Assembly (NCBI RefSeq): GCF_900104095.1
Contig: NZ_FNJO01000001.1
Location: forward strand, 310,001-374,000
Source: Ralstonia sp. 25mfcol4.1
GTDB lineage: Bacteria; Pseudomonadota; Gammaproteobacteria; Burkholderiales; Burkholderiaceae
Reading direction: 5' to 3'
DNA length: 64,000 bases
Part shown: piece after piece, positions 42,885 through 51,670 of the stretch
How positions within the stretch are numbered: the first letter of the stretch is position 1
Layout: every line of letters starts with the position of its first letter
The notes under the pieces: generated by a model
Database searches by the model: none
The model's input: the letters and a program-made list of their open reading frames with translations, nothing else
What the model was told of the DNA's origin: nothing
Translations under genes and position numbers: made by a program

Positions 42885-43030
42885 ACCTCTCTCCATCGTT
42901 CAGGGTTGAGGCTGCAGTATATCGCGCCCCTTCCACGCGAAATGACGCAATCCGCGCCTTGCGAGGTGAAACTGCTTCACCTCCGCAAGACTTGACGATC
43001 ATGTCGCTGCCGGTCCGCACCGGGCGCGGA

Positions 43031-43068
43031 AAACAAAAAGCCCGCGATATCTCTCCGATATCGCGGGC
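43031..43068 (-). terminator. Intrinsic terminator for the minus-strand repeat protein
   Basis: A 12-bp perfect stem, GCCCGCGATATC at 43040-43051 and its complement at 43057-43068, loop TCTCC. On the minus strand it is followed by TTTTTGTTTT. It lies 28 bases after the stop of the gene at 43096-43362. Confidence 0.9.
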
Positions 43069-43095
43069 CTTGCTTGTTCGCGTGCTGGGAAGCGA

Positions 43096-43362
43096 TCAGG
43101 CGCCGTCGCTGAACGCGTCGCGGCGGTCAGTCACCCGCGCTCCGTCCGAATACACATCGCGCGATCCGGTCACGCGCGCACCATCGGTGTACACGTCCCG
43201 ATTGGTGATACGGGCGCCATCGGTATAGACGTCACGCGTATCCACAGCCCGTTGGCCACCGCTGTAGATGTCGTATTTGACCGGCGCGGCGAACACCGAT
43301 GTCGAGAGCGCGGCGAGCGCCCCTATTGCGGCGACGGCCGCCAGACGTTTCTTGAGTGCCAT
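43096..43362 (-). CDS. Small secreted protein with RDVYTDGAR tandem repeats
   Basis: 88 residues from ATG 43362 (AGGGGA six bases upstream). Signal peptide about 1-25 (MALKKRLAAVAAIGALAAL, cleavage near VFA-A). The mature protein is little more than four copies of a 12-13 residue unit, starting at R43, R55, R68 and R81: RDVYTDGARITN, RDVYTDGARVTGS, RDVYSDGARVTDR and the partial RDAFSDGA. The evenly spaced Asp, Tyr and Arg could bind a cation or a polysaccharide, but no family is recognised. Its own terminator follows, so it is a single-gene unit. Confidence 0.75.
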   Translation of the reverse strand: MALKKRLAAVAAIGALAALSTSVFAAPVKYDIYSGGQRAVDTRDVYTDGARITNRDVYTDGARVTGSRDVYSDGARVTDRRDAFSDGA

Positions 43363-43608
43363 GTGAATCCCCTTGTTCTGTTTGACGACGGGCGCCACGC
43401 CATCAGCATGTGATCCTGGGAGCGTTGCTGTGGGAGCGGCGTCACGTGAGGCAGTTTAGGGGAAAACCCCTAGCAGAATATCCAGATCGCTTGACGCTAC
43501 GCATCAAAAACTTTGAGCGACGAAATTTCGCGGGAACCTACACGCGCAATGTTCCACCAAAGCGTTCCGGAAAAATCTGCCGGGATGAACGCAATAGATC
43601 GCCTCGGC
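43363..43608. other. Intergenic stretch between two secreted-protein genes
   Basis: No gene is supported here. It contains a small hairpin TAGGGG-AAAA-CCCCTA at 43457-43472 and must hold the promoter of the minus-strand gene at 43096-43362. Confidence 0.5.
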
Positions 43609-43637
43609 AAAAAAAAAGCCCCGAATCGGGGCTTTTT
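43609..43637. terminator. Bidirectional intrinsic terminator
   Basis: GCCCCG-AAT-CGGGGC stem (43618-43632) flanked by a run of nine A on one side and five T on the other. It lies downstream of the minus-strand gene at 43679-44023. Confidence 0.85.
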
Positions 43638-43678
43638 CTGACAAACAGCTTTCAATGGCTTTCGGCAAGGCACACGGA

Positions 43679-44023
43679 TCAGTGGTGATGTCCGTGGCCA
43701 CGACCGCCACCGTAGTAGCCGCGGCCGTGCCAGCCCGGGCCATAGTAATAGCGCGGGCCACCATAGCCGTAATAGCGCGGCGCGCCATAGTAGACGGGGG
43801 CCGGACGAACCACCACAGGCGGCGGGCCGTAATAGACAGGCGCCGGCGCCACGACCACCGGCGGAGGCGGCGCATAGTAGGCAGGTGCCGGCGGATAATA
43901 GGCGGGACCGCCCACGACAACGCCCGGAACACCGATCGCCACGTCGACGTTCACACGCGCCATTGCAGCGCCCGACGCCAGCGCGGCGGCTACACCGAAT
44001 GCTGCGAACAACCAACGTTTCAT
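43679..44023 (-). CDS. Secreted Pro/Tyr/Gly-rich protein with His-rich end
   Basis: 114 residues. Signal peptide about 1-22 (MKRWLFAAFGVAAALASGAAMA), then VNVDVAIGVPGVVVGGPAYY and a low-complexity body of repeated YYPPAP, PVVV and PVYYG units, ending in Gly/Tyr-rich and GRGHGHHH sequence. The opening of the mature part resembles that of the YXWGXW-type protein at 1158-1601 (NINIGIGTPPPAP), so both may belong to one broad class of Burkholderiales periplasmic or surface proteins. The His cluster could bind metal. Function unknown. Confidence 0.75.
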   Translation of the reverse strand: MKRWLFAAFGVAAALASGAAMARVNVDVAIGVPGVVVGGPAYYPPAPAYYAPPPPVVVAPAPVYYGPPPVVVRPAPVYYGAPRYYGYGGPRYYYGPGWHGRGYYGGGRGHGHHH

Positions 44024-44204
44024 GATCGTGCTCTCTGGGAGTTAGGAAGAATCCTGATACTCGCTATTGTACGAGGTCACGAACCTGCAGGTGAAACGGT
44101 GGTATCGACATTGTTACCGCCGGTAACAGCCGGATCACATCTCGTGGGCGACGTGTCCAGCTTGCTTCCTGCGGACGAAGCCACCACAATACCGGGCTTG
44201 CCGT

Positions 44205-44291
44205 GCGGCCGTGGAGAAATTGGTAGACTCAGCAGACTTAAAATCTGCCGCCTTTCCGGGCTTACGGGTTCGAGTCCCGTCGGCCGCACCA
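44205..44291 (+). tRNA. tRNA-Leu(UAA)
   Basis: 87 bases with encoded CCA. Acceptor arms GCGGCCG and CGGCCGC pair fully, anticodon loop CTTAAAA (anticodon TAA), long variable arm of class II, T arm ACGGGTTCGAGTCCCGT. Confidence 0.95.
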
Positions 44292-44333
44292 GACTCTCCA
44301 GCTCTCATCCAGGTGCTCGGCGCCCCTTGCCGT

Positions 44334-45425
44334 TCACACCAGAACCGCGCAAAGAGCAGCGCCCACCACCATCAGGAAGACAAACAGCAGGCCCGCCAGT
44401 GCCAGCGGCTTGCGGCCGGCGCGTAGCAGATCGCCAATCCGCGTATGCAGGCCGATGGCGAGCATCGCGCAGGCCAGCAGCCAGTTGTCCAGCGCCGTCA
44501 GCGCAGGCTTCCATTCGCCGGGCACGAGTGCCGCCGAGTTCAGCGCCATCACCGCGACAAAGCCGACCGCAAACCAGGGCACCGAACGCAGCAGGCCCTT
44601 CAGGTTGCGCGAGGCCCCCGATTCCTGCGACCAGCTCGTGCGCGGCCACAGGGCCATGATCAGCAGGAGCGGCCCCAGGGCCAGCACGCGGACCATCTTT
44701 GCCACCACGGCGGCATCGGCCGTGGTATCGCTCACCATCTTGCCCGACGCGATCACCTGCGCCACTTCGTGCAGCGTGGCACCCGTGAAGATGCCGAAGG
44801 CGCGCTCGCTCACCGCCAGGTGCCAGTGTTGCGTGGCCAGTTCGTACATCCACGGGTACAGCAGCATGCCGGCCGTACCGAACAGCACGACGGTCGCCAC
44901 GGCGACAGCCGTCTGACGATCGTCAGTGCGCACCACCGACGACACGGCGATGGCTGCTGCTGCGCCGCAGACCGCACTGCCCGCGCTCACCAGGATGGCT
45001 TCGCGCCGGCTCAGGCCGAAGAACGACGAGCCGACCCAGGTACCGAACAGCAGCGTGGCCACCAGCATCATCAGCGGCACGACGATGCCGCCGACACCCA
45101 GCGCCGCGATGGCGCCGAACGTCAGGCGCAGGCCATACAGCGCCACCCCCAGACGAAGCATGTGATGTCGCGCGAACTGCATGCCCGGGGCCAGCGGCGT
45201 CAGCCAGTGCTTGGGCATGGTGTTGGCCGCGATCATGCCGGCGAACATCGCCAGTGTCAGGGCCGACAAGCCATATTGCGAGATGGCCGGATGATCGGCC
45301 ACCACCTGGGCAAGCCAGGCAACCGCGCCCAGCGGCAGCAGCGTCAGGATGCGCTTGCGCCACAGCGTCAGCGTGGACGGCGCGATGGCGACGGAAATCG
45401 AATGTGGGGCAGGAGCCGTAGACAT
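44334..45425 (-). CDS. YeiH-family (UPF0324) putative permease
   Basis: Inner-membrane protein of 363 residues with about ten helices. The start at 45425 (MSTAPAPHSIS) is the natural one; the open frame runs on into the divergent regulator gene. Conserved family stretches: MLRLGVALYGLRLTFGAIAALG, VSAGSAVCGAAAAIAVSSVV, GATLHEVAQVIASGKM and KMVRVLALGPLLLIMALWP. In enterobacteria yeiH lies beside the LysR gene yeiE; the same pairing is seen here, divergently. The transported substrate is not established (sulfite or sulfonate-type anions have been suggested for relatives). Confidence 0.88.
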   Translation of the reverse strand: MSTAPAPHSISVAIAPSTLTLWRKRILTLLPLGAVAWLAQVVADHPAISQYGLSALTLAMFAGMIAANTMPKHWLTPLAPGMQFARHHMLRLGVALYGLRLTFGAIAALGVGGIVVPLMMLVATLLFGTWVGSSFFGLSRREAILVSAGSAVCGAAAAIAVSSVVRTDDRQTAVAVATVVLFGTAGMLLYPWMYELATQHWHLAVSERAFGIFTGATLHEVAQVIASGKMVSDTTADAAVVAKMVRVLALGPLLLIMALWPRTSWSQESGASRNLKGLLRSVPWFAVGFVAVMALNSAALVPGEWKPALTALDNWLLACAMLAIGLHTRIGDLLRAGRKPLALAGLLFVFLMVVGAALCAVLV

Positions 45426-45493
45426 GGCAGCAAACAGGTTCTTGTGCGATGCCTTGCAGCGTACGCACCCGTTGCTAACCAGTAAAACGGGTA

Positions 45494-45517
45494 ATATCGT
45501 TATGCGTAACCGGATAT
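45494..45517. promoter_or_regulatory. Candidate LysR-type operator between the permease and its regulator
   Basis: Nested inverted repeats in the 103-base divergent interval: outer ATATC/GATAT and inner GTTA-tgcg-TAAC (45499-45510). Dyads of this type are where LysR regulators bind when divergently transcribed from their target. Confidence 0.45.
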
Positions 45518-45528
45518 ATCGATAGAAC

Positions 45529-46458
45529 ATGGAACAGCGCCCGCTCCGCCTGACCCTGCGCCAATTGCAGGTGTTTGTAGCCGTCGCCCAGCACGGCAGC
45601 ACGATTGCTGCCTCGGAGTCGCTGGCGATGTCGCAATCGGCAGTCAGCGCATCGCTCGCCGAGCTCGAGCGTGCGCTGAATGGGGCACTATTCGACCGCG
45701 TGGCACGCCGGCTTGCCATTAACGAAGCCGGCCGCCAGTTCTTCCCGCGCGCGCTGTCGCTGCTGGATCAGGCCCATGAACTGGAGCGGTTTGCGTCGGA
45801 AGGGGGCGTGCAATTGCGCATCGCGGCCAGCAACACCATCGGCAGCTATATCCTGCCCGCGCTGCTGGCGGGCTTCCGCAACGCCCAGACCGGCCCTTGC
45901 GCCCTCGACCTGCGCATCGGCAACACCCACGACGTGTTGCAGGCGCTGGTGAAATTCGAAGTCGATATCGGCCTGATCGAAGGCACCAGCCACGAGCGCG
46001 ACCTGCGCAGCATGCACTGGTGCGACGATGAGATGGTCGTCGTCGCCGGACCGTCCCATCCGCTGGCGACGGCCGCTGAGCGCCCGGAAAACCTGCACGA
46101 CATGTTGCGCGAAGCCGACTGGATCGTGCGCGAGCCCGGCTCGGGCACCCGCGAAATCATCGAAGCCCGTCTGGTGCCGGAACTCGGCGCGCTACGCTTT
46201 GCGCTGGAGCTTGGCAACGCGGAAGCCATCAAGCGCGCCGTCATGAGCGGCTTCGGCGTCAGTTGCCTGTCGCTTCACGTCGTTCGCGATGAAATCGAGC
46301 GTGGTCAGCTGGTGGCGCTGCGCAGCGGCCTGCCGCGCGTGATCCGGCCGCTGCAACTGGTCGTCCATCAGGACAAGTTTCCGACGCAGGGCCTGCTGGC
46401 CTTTACCGAATACCTGCGTGGTTCCGCGCCAGTGCTCCCGTCCCCTCAGGCCGGCTGA
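45529..46458 (+). CDS. LysR-family transcriptional regulator (YeiE/CysB-like)
   Basis: 309 residues: an N-terminal winged helix-turn-helix (about 8-67, LRQLQVFVAVAQHGSTIAAS and SQSAVSASLAELERAL) and a periplasmic-binding-like effector domain (about 92-300, with SNTIGSYILPALLAGF and REPGSGTREIIEARL, a pattern also seen in CysB and YeiE types). It most likely controls the divergent permease in response to a small ligand. Its 3' end overlaps the convergent antiporter gene by 13 bases. Confidence 0.9.
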   Translation: MEQRPLRLTLRQLQVFVAVAQHGSTIAASESLAMSQSAVSASLAELERALNGALFDRVARRLAINEAGRQFFPRALSLLDQAHELERFASEGGVQLRIAASNTIGSYILPALLAGFRNAQTGPCALDLRIGNTHDVLQALVKFEVDIGLIEGTSHERDLRSMHWCDDEMVVVAGPSHPLATAAERPENLHDMLREADWIVREPGSGTREIIEARLVPELGALRFALELGNAEAIKRAVMSGFGVSCLSLHVVRDEIERGQLVALRSGLPRVIRPLQLVVHQDKFPTQGLLAFTEYLRGSAPVLPSPQAG

Positions 46459-47690
46459 GGATCGCGCTGCCTTTCGCCATCCGCGCGTGCCGTGTAACGG
46501 TCAAGCAGATGGAACATGACGGGATTGAGCAGGATCGACAGCAGCGCGCCCGCCAGAATCAACGCCTGACCGCGCTCGGGCAGGATATTGAGATAGACGC
46601 CCAGGCTGGCCAGAATGAACGAGAACTCTCCGATCTGCGCGAGGCTTACGGCAATCGTCAGACCGACGCGCGTGTCATGACCAAACGCACGCACGATGCC
46701 TAGCGCGGCCAGTGACTTGCCCACCAGGATAATCAGCAGCGTCGCCAGCACGCCCCAGGGGTCGTTCACCAGCACCATCGGATTGAACAGCATGCCCACC
46801 GAGACAAAGAACAGCACGGCAAAGGCATCGCGCAGCGGCAGCGATTCCTCTGCCGCCCGATGGCTGAATTCCGATTCGGCCATCACCATGCCGGCAAAGA
46901 ACGCGCCGAGCGCAAACGACACACCGAACAGCGAATAGGCGCCAAACGCCACGCCGAGTGCCACGGCCAGTACGCCCAGGCGAAACAGCTCGCGGCTGCC
47001 GGTCCACACGATGCGTTCGAGCATCCACGGGATAAAGCGCCGGCCGACGACCATCATCACGGCCACGAACGCCGCTACCTTGCCCAGGGTCGAGAAAATC
47101 TCGACCAACACATCCATCGTAGTCGGCGCCGATGCCCCGGCGACCTCGCCGTCCGCGCCACCACCGAGCAGACCGGCCATGGCCGGCAGCAACACCAGCG
47201 TGAGCACCATCGCCAGGTCTTCCACGATCAGCCAGCCCACCGCGATGCGCCCCTGTTGCGATTCGATCAGATCACGCTCCTGCAGCGCGCGCAGCAGCAC
47301 CACAGTACTGGCCACCGACAGCGCCAGCCCATAGACAAGGCCCTGGCCCCAGTGCCAGTCGAAGCCCCAGGCCACCAGCATGCCCAGCGCCGTCGCAATG
47401 CCGATCTGGACGATGGCGCCCGGAATCGCGATCCTCTTCACGGCCATCAGGTCTTTGACCGAGAAATGCAGGCCCACCCCGAACATCAGCAGAATCACGC
47501 CCAGTTCCGCCAGTTCGGGCGCCAGAGCCTGGTCCGCCGTGTAGCCCGGCGTGTGCGGCCCCACCACGATACCTGCGCACAGGTAGCCAATCAGCGGCGG
47601 CAGCCGGAACCGGTTAGCGATGGCTCCCAGAATGAACGCCAGCACGATACCGCCGACGATGGTGCTGATAAGCGGAGTGGCGTGATGCAT
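46446..47690 (-). CDS. CPA2-family cation:proton antiporter (YbaL/KefB-like) without RCK domain
   Basis: Inner-membrane Na+/H+-exchanger-domain protein of 414 residues with 11-12 helices. Signatures: NRFRLPPLIGYLCAGIVVGPHTPG, LAELGVILLMFGVGLHFS, ALSVASTVVLLRALQ, GRIAVGWLIVEDLAMVL and AFFAGMVMAESEFSHR. It closely resembles the membrane part of YbaL, but ends shortly after the last helix (LLDRYTARADGERQ). The cytosolic nucleotide-binding RCK/TrkA-N domain of full YbaL/KefB (about 560-600 residues) is missing, so gating by NAD(H) or glutathione adducts is not expected. Confidence 0.88.
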   Translation of the reverse strand: MHHATPLISTIVGGIVLAFILGAIANRFRLPPLIGYLCAGIVVGPHTPGYTADQALAPELAELGVILLMFGVGLHFSVKDLMAVKRIAIPGAIVQIGIATALGMLVAWGFDWHWGQGLVYGLALSVASTVVLLRALQERDLIESQQGRIAVGWLIVEDLAMVLTLVLLPAMAGLLGGGADGEVAGASAPTTMDVLVEIFSTLGKVAAFVAVMMVVGRRFIPWMLERIVWTGSRELFRLGVLAVALGVAFGAYSLFGVSFALGAFFAGMVMAESEFSHRAAEESLPLRDAFAVLFFVSVGMLFNPMVLVNDPWGVLATLLIILVGKSLAALGIVRAFGHDTRVGLTIAVSLAQIGEFSFILASLGVYLNILPERGQALILAGALLSILLNPVMFHLLDRYTARADGERQRDPQPA

Positions 47691-48044
47691 GCGTCTGGGG
47701 TTCCTTTCCGGTTGTCTCGATAATCTGGATGAACCACCGGCGCACCCGCGCGCCGTCCCGCCGGCGCATCATGCGCAGTGGCATGTCGCGGACAGGAAGG
47801 CACCTGGATCGTTACTGGTGGTACGGGAAGAGCGGCCGCAGACCGCGGGTGCATCGCAATTTCGCCATGCGCCGCGGCAGGAGGGAGTGCATCGGAATAC
47901 GACTACGCGAGGTGGCTTGCCACGCCAGGCGCCGTCCCGGATGCGTACGGCATGACGTAATGTAACACGCGAGCCACCCCGCTCAAGATGAGAGGAATCG
48001 CAAAAAACTGGGGAAGTTCGGCGAATGCCGGCGCAGAAAACACA
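47691..48044. other. Intergenic region with no supported gene
   Basis: About 350 bases between the antiporter start and the tRNA-Cys downstream hairpin. Several overlapping short ORFs exist in both strands but none has a ribosome-binding site plus plausible protein. It should contain the antiporter promoter. Confidence 0.5.
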
Positions 48045-48065
48045 ACGGCGCCACATGGGCGCCGT
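48045..48065 (-). terminator. Probable terminator downstream of tRNA-Cys
   Basis: ACGGCGCC and GGCGCCGT form an 8-bp stem with a five-base loop 12 bases beyond the tRNA 3' end; on the minus strand it is followed by the T-rich TGTGTTTTC. Confidence 0.6.
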
Positions 48066-48076
48066 CGGCTTGCAAC

Positions 48077-48150
48077 TGGAGGCGGAGGTCGGAATCGAAC
48101 CGGCGTACACGGCTTTGCAGGCCGCTGCATAACCACTCTGCCACCCCGCC
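48077..48150 (-). tRNA. tRNA-Cys(GCA)
   Basis: 74 bases with encoded CCA. Acceptor arms GGCGGGG and CTCCGCC pair with one G-T, anticodon loop CTGCAAA (anticodon GCA), discriminator base T as usual for Cys. It follows two tRNA-Gly genes on the same strand. Confidence 0.95.
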
Positions 48151-48244
48151 AGGTGACGATGCTGGATTGTATCCGGATTCGCCGCGAGCGTCGTGACTGC
48201 CGACACCGCGACGGGGATGCAACCCCGCTAAACACGCTAAAGAA

Positions 48245-48267
48245 AAAGGGAAGCGTTGCTTCCCTTT
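48245..48267 (-). terminator. Intrinsic terminator downstream of the first tRNA-Gly
   Basis: AAAGGGAAGC / GCTTCCCTTT stem with a three-base loop, five bases beyond the tRNA CCA end; on the minus strand TTCTTT follows. It may partly separate the tRNA-Gly genes from tRNA-Cys. Confidence 0.8.
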
Positions 48268-48272
48268 GGGAT

Positions 48273-48348
48273 TGGAGCGGGAGACGAGTCTCGAACTCGC
48301 GACCTCAACCTTGGCAAGGTTGCGCTCTACCAACTGAGCTACTCCCGC
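48273..48348 (-). tRNA. tRNA-Gly(GCC), copy 1
   Basis: 76 bases with encoded CCA; acceptor arms GCGGGAG and CTCCCGC, anticodon loop TTGCCAA (anticodon GCC). Identical by eye to the copy at 48432-48507. Confidence 0.96.
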
Positions 48349-48431
48349 GTACAACTTTTACTGCTGTGGCAGCTCGCGCTGCCGTTCCGCCGACCTGACC
48401 AACATCGCCATGTCACCGGATGCCATTAACC

Positions 48432-48507
48432 TGGAGCGGGAGACGAGTCTCGAACTCGCGACCTCAACCTTGGCAAGGTTGCGCTCTACCAACTGAGCTA
48501 CTCCCGC
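48432..48507 (-). tRNA. tRNA-Gly(GCC), copy 2
   Basis: 76 bases, same sequence as the neighbouring copy, 83 bases upstream of it in the direction of transcription. The AT-rich stretch 48508-48687 between it and pgsA could provide a promoter. Confidence 0.96.
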
Positions 48508-48687
48508 AGGGCCCTGCATCATACCGAAAAGCAGACTATCGCGCAACTTCTTTTAACTACGCAGCTTTATGCTGGCAATTCGCGCTAAGTACCGCTTATC
48601 TTGCTGCTTTCGTTTGCGTCGTCAGCAGCGAGAACGAGATTATTGCAAAGAGAGAACCGGCTCGTCAACAACTTTTTGCAAGGAATT

Positions 48688-49287
48688 TCATTTTTGTGTT
48701 CGCGCCCCGGTCAGCGCATCGCTGCGCTCGCGTATCTGGGGCCAGGCGAGCTTCATGTAGTAGATCATCGACCACAGCGTCAGCACAGCCGCCACGTAGA
48801 TCATCAGGGTGCCGAGCAGCGAAGCATCCAGCCCGAACAGCGTGTCATTGAACAGCAGCAGCGGGATGGCAATCATCTGCCCGGTGGTCTTCAGCTTGCC
48901 CAGGAAGTTCACGGCCACGCTCTTCGACGCCCCGATTTGCGCCATCCATTCGCGCAGGGCCGAAATCGTGATCTCGCGGCCGATGATGACCAGCGCGATC
49001 AGGTCGGCCACGCGCCCCAGGGCCAGCAGCGAGAGCAGCGCCGCGGTGACCATCAGCTTGTCGGCCACCGGGTCCAGGAAGGCGCCAAAAGCCGAGGTCT
49101 GGTTCCAGCGCCGCGCCAGAAAGCCATCCAGCCAGTCCGTGACCGCCGCGATGATGAAGAACGACGCCGCCGTCACGTTCTTGGTATGCATCGGCAGCCA
49201 GGCCTCGGGCAGGTAATAGACCCCGACGACAAGCGGGATCATGGCCACGCGAAGCCAGGTCAGCAGGATGGGAATATTCAGTGGCAT
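48688..49287 (-). CDS. pgsA: CDP-diacylglycerol-glycerol-3-phosphate 3-phosphatidyltransferase
   Basis: Inner-membrane enzyme, 199 residues, making phosphatidylglycerophosphate, the first committed step to phosphatidylglycerol and cardiolipin. The CDP-alcohol phosphotransferase motif is complete: DWLDGFLARRWNQ followed by GAFLDPVADK. Start MPLNIPILLTWLRVAMIPL leads straight into the first helix. It lies between uvrC and a tRNA-Gly/Gly/Cys cluster, all on the minus strand, an arrangement shared by many proteobacteria. Confidence 0.95.
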   Translation of the reverse strand: MPLNIPILLTWLRVAMIPLVVGVYYLPEAWLPMHTKNVTAASFFIIAAVTDWLDGFLARRWNQTSAFGAFLDPVADKLMVTAALLSLLALGRVADLIALVIIGREITISALREWMAQIGASKSVAVNFLGKLKTTGQMIAIPLLLFNDTLFGLDASLLGTLMIYVAAVLTLWSMIYYMKLAWPQIRERSDALTGARTQK

Positions 49288-49425
49288 GGGCGGTGCGTTC
49301 GTGCGCCAGAATCTGGCTGGTCTGCGATGTGGTCGCCAAGGCGGATTGCGCGATTGTCGCCGATTTCGGCTTCAACCCGTTAATTTCGGGCCGAAAGCCG
49401 CCCAATACCTGCCAGGGACGGGCTT

Positions 49426-51504
49426 TCAGTGCAATTGCCGGTAGATTTCCTCGGCCAGCGCCCGTGAAATGCCTTCCACGCTGGCCAGCTCGTCGATGCT
49501 GGCGGCCATCACGCCGCGCAGGCCGCCAAATCGCGTCAGCAGCTTCTGCCGGCGACGCGCACCCACGCCTTCGATTTCTTCGAGCCGCGACGTGGTGCGT
49601 GCCTTGGCCCGCTTGGCGCGCATGCCGGTGATGGCAAAGCGGTGGGCCTCGTCGCGGATCTGCGCCACGAGCATCAGGGCCGCGCTACCCTGCCCCAGTT
49701 CCAGCGACGGACGCCCGTCGGCGAATACCAGCGTCTCCAGCCCCACCTTGCGCCCTTCGCCCTTGGCCACCCCAACCAGCAGGCCAATGTCGAGCCCCAG
49801 CTCCTCGAACACCTGCCGCGCCACCTCGACCTGGCCTTTGCCACCATCGATCAGCACCACGCGCGGCATGCGGGGCACGCCCCCGGCGCCGGCGGCGTTC
49901 GGATCGCCGCCATCCTCCTGAATCTGCTCGACCAGCTTCTGGTAGCGGCGCGTCAGCACCTGGCGCATGGCCGCGTAGTCGTCGCCGGGCGTGATGTCGG
50001 TGATATTGAAGCGCCGATACTCGCTGTTCTGCATCTCGTGGTGATGAAACACCACGCACGACGCCTGTGTGGCCTCGCCTGCCGTGTGGCTGATATCGAA
50101 GCACTCGATACGGAACATGGCCAGGTCCTCCATGTCGAGGCCGATGGTTTCGGCCAGCGCGCGGGTGCGGGCCTCCTGGCTGCCCTGCTCGGCCAGGCGT
50201 CTGGCCAGCGCCAGGCCGGCGCCCTGCGCAGCCATTTCCAGCCACACCTTGCGCTGTCCCTGAGGCTGCCGCACCAGCGCGACCTTGCGCCCGGCCTGCA
50301 TCGACAGCGCCTCGACCACCGCGCCGTCGGCCGGCAGATGGCTGACCACGATGATCGGCGGGGGCGCCTGATCGAGATAGTGCTGGATCATGAAGGCGGA
50401 CAGCACGCGCGCGGCAATGCGATCGACCGACAACGGGCCCGCGTCGGCCGCAGACGCGGTTCCGGCTGCGGCCTCACCGGGGGGCGCCTCGGATGTTTCC
50501 GATGCCTCGGCGGTGTCGTCGCTCTCTTCGACGATCATCGCCGCTTCATCGGCATGGGCCGGAAAGTAGGCCTTGTCGCCCAGATGCCGCCCGCCTCGCA
50601 CCATGGCCAGGTTCACGCAGGCGCGGCCGCCCTGCACGGCCACGGCCAGCACGTCGATATCGCGCGCCTGACCAACCTCCTCCACGGCCTGCCGCTTGAG
50701 TACCGTCGACAACGCGCCAATCTGGTCGCGCACGGCGGCGGCCTGCTCGAACTGCAATTGCACCGCGTGCGATTCCATCTTCTGCTGCAGACCCTCTAGC
50801 ACCTCGGTCTCGCGGCCCTGCAGGAAGCTCGCGGCGTTGCCCACGTCGCGCGCATAGTCTTCCTGCGAAATCGCGTTCACACAGGGCGCCGTACAACGGT
50901 GGATCTGATGCAGCAGGCACGGCCGCGTGCGATTGTTGAATACCGTGTCCTCGCAGGTGCGCAACTGGAATACCTTCTGCAGGATCTGCATGCTCTCGCG
51001 CACCGCATGCGCACTCGGGAACGGACCGAAGTACTGGTGCTTGCGGTCGGTCGCGCCCCGGTAATACGCCATGCGCGGAAACTTGTGGCCGGTCAGCTTC
51101 AGGAACGGATACGACTTGTCATCGCGGAACAGGATGTTGTAGCGCGGCGCCAGCGCCTTGATGAGATTGTTCTCAAGCAGCAGCGCCTCGGCTTCGGTCC
51201 GCACGACGGTCGTCTCGATTCGCGCGATCTTGCCCACCATCATGGCAATGCGCGGCGACAACTGCGTCTTGTTGAAATAGCTCGATACCCGCTTCTTCAG
51301 GTCGCGCGCCTTGCCCACATAGAGCACGTTGCCATCGGCATCGAAATAGCGATAGACACCGGGCAGCCCCGGCATCCGCGCCAGGATCGGCCGTGGATCG
51401 AAGTCCGGCACATCGGGGGGCTCCGGAGCCTGCACCTCGATCGGGGCGGCGTCGGATTCGGGTATCACGGGGTCGGTCTGGGGGACGGGTTCCTGCTCGG
51501 GCAT
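49426..51504 (-). CDS. uvrC: UvrABC system protein C (excinuclease)
   Basis: Nucleotide-excision-repair nuclease, 692 residues from ATG 51504 ([12 protein letters not shown]). Domains: GIY-YIG nuclease about 45-125 ([20 protein letters not shown]), Cys-rich region ([12 protein letters not shown]), UVR motif about 235-270 that meets UvrB, RNase H-like nuclease ([30 protein letters not shown]), and two helix-hairpin-helix motifs at the end. It is longer than E. coli UvrC (about 610) because of a 30-residue acidic Pro-rich leader and an Ala/Ser/Glu-rich insertion around residue 330. The start has no clear ribosome-binding site. Divergent from earP. Confidence 0.95.
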   Translation of the reverse strand: MPEQEPVPQTDPVIPESDAAPIEVQAPEPPDVPDFDPRPILARMPGLPGVYRYFDADGNVLYVGKARDLKKRVSSYFNKTQLSPRIAMMVGKIARIETTVVRTEAEALLLENNLIKALAPRYNILFRDDKSYPFLKLTGHKFPRMAYYRGATDRKHQYFGPFPSAHAVRESMQILQKVFQLRTCEDTVFNNRTRPCLLHQIHRCTAPCVNAISQEDYARDVGNAASFLQGRETEVLEGLQQKMESHAVQLQFEQAAAVRDQIGALSTVLKRQAVEEVGQARDIDVLAVAVQGGRACVNLAMVRGGRHLGDKAYFPAHADEAAMIVEESDDTAEASETSEAPPGEAAAGTASAADAGPLSVDRIAARVLSAFMIQHYLDQAPPPIIVVSHLPADGAVVEALSMQAGRKVALVRQPQGQRKVWLEMAAQGAGLALARRLAEQGSQEARTRALAETIGLDMEDLAMFRIECFDISHTAGEATQASCVVFHHHEMQNSEYRRFNITDITPGDDYAAMRQVLTRRYQKLVEQIQEDGGDPNAAGAGGVPRMPRVVLIDGGKGQVEVARQVFEELGLDIGLLVGVAKGEGRKVGLETLVFADGRPSLELGQGSAALMLVAQIRDEAHRFAITGMRAKRAKARTTSRLEEIEGVGARRRQKLLTRFGGLRGVMAASIDELASVEGISRALAEEIYRQLH

Positions 51505-51670
51505 CGCGGGCGGATTGGACGAATAAGGGGCGCCATCGGTGCGCCATCCATGCGCCCACACGGGGCGCTGGCCTAGAATCGCAAGTTTAGAGCAATTCGT
51601 CCGGAAGACTTCCTGAACGCCGGCCGCCCGTGCCGGGTCCTCGTCGTATCTTCGCCAAACCCTCCGCGCC

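Noticed and set aside
47729..47965. 78-codon Arg-rich ORF in the gap before tRNA-Cys
   Set aside because: No ribosome-binding site, extreme Arg content and alternative overlapping frames; no reason to think it is translated.
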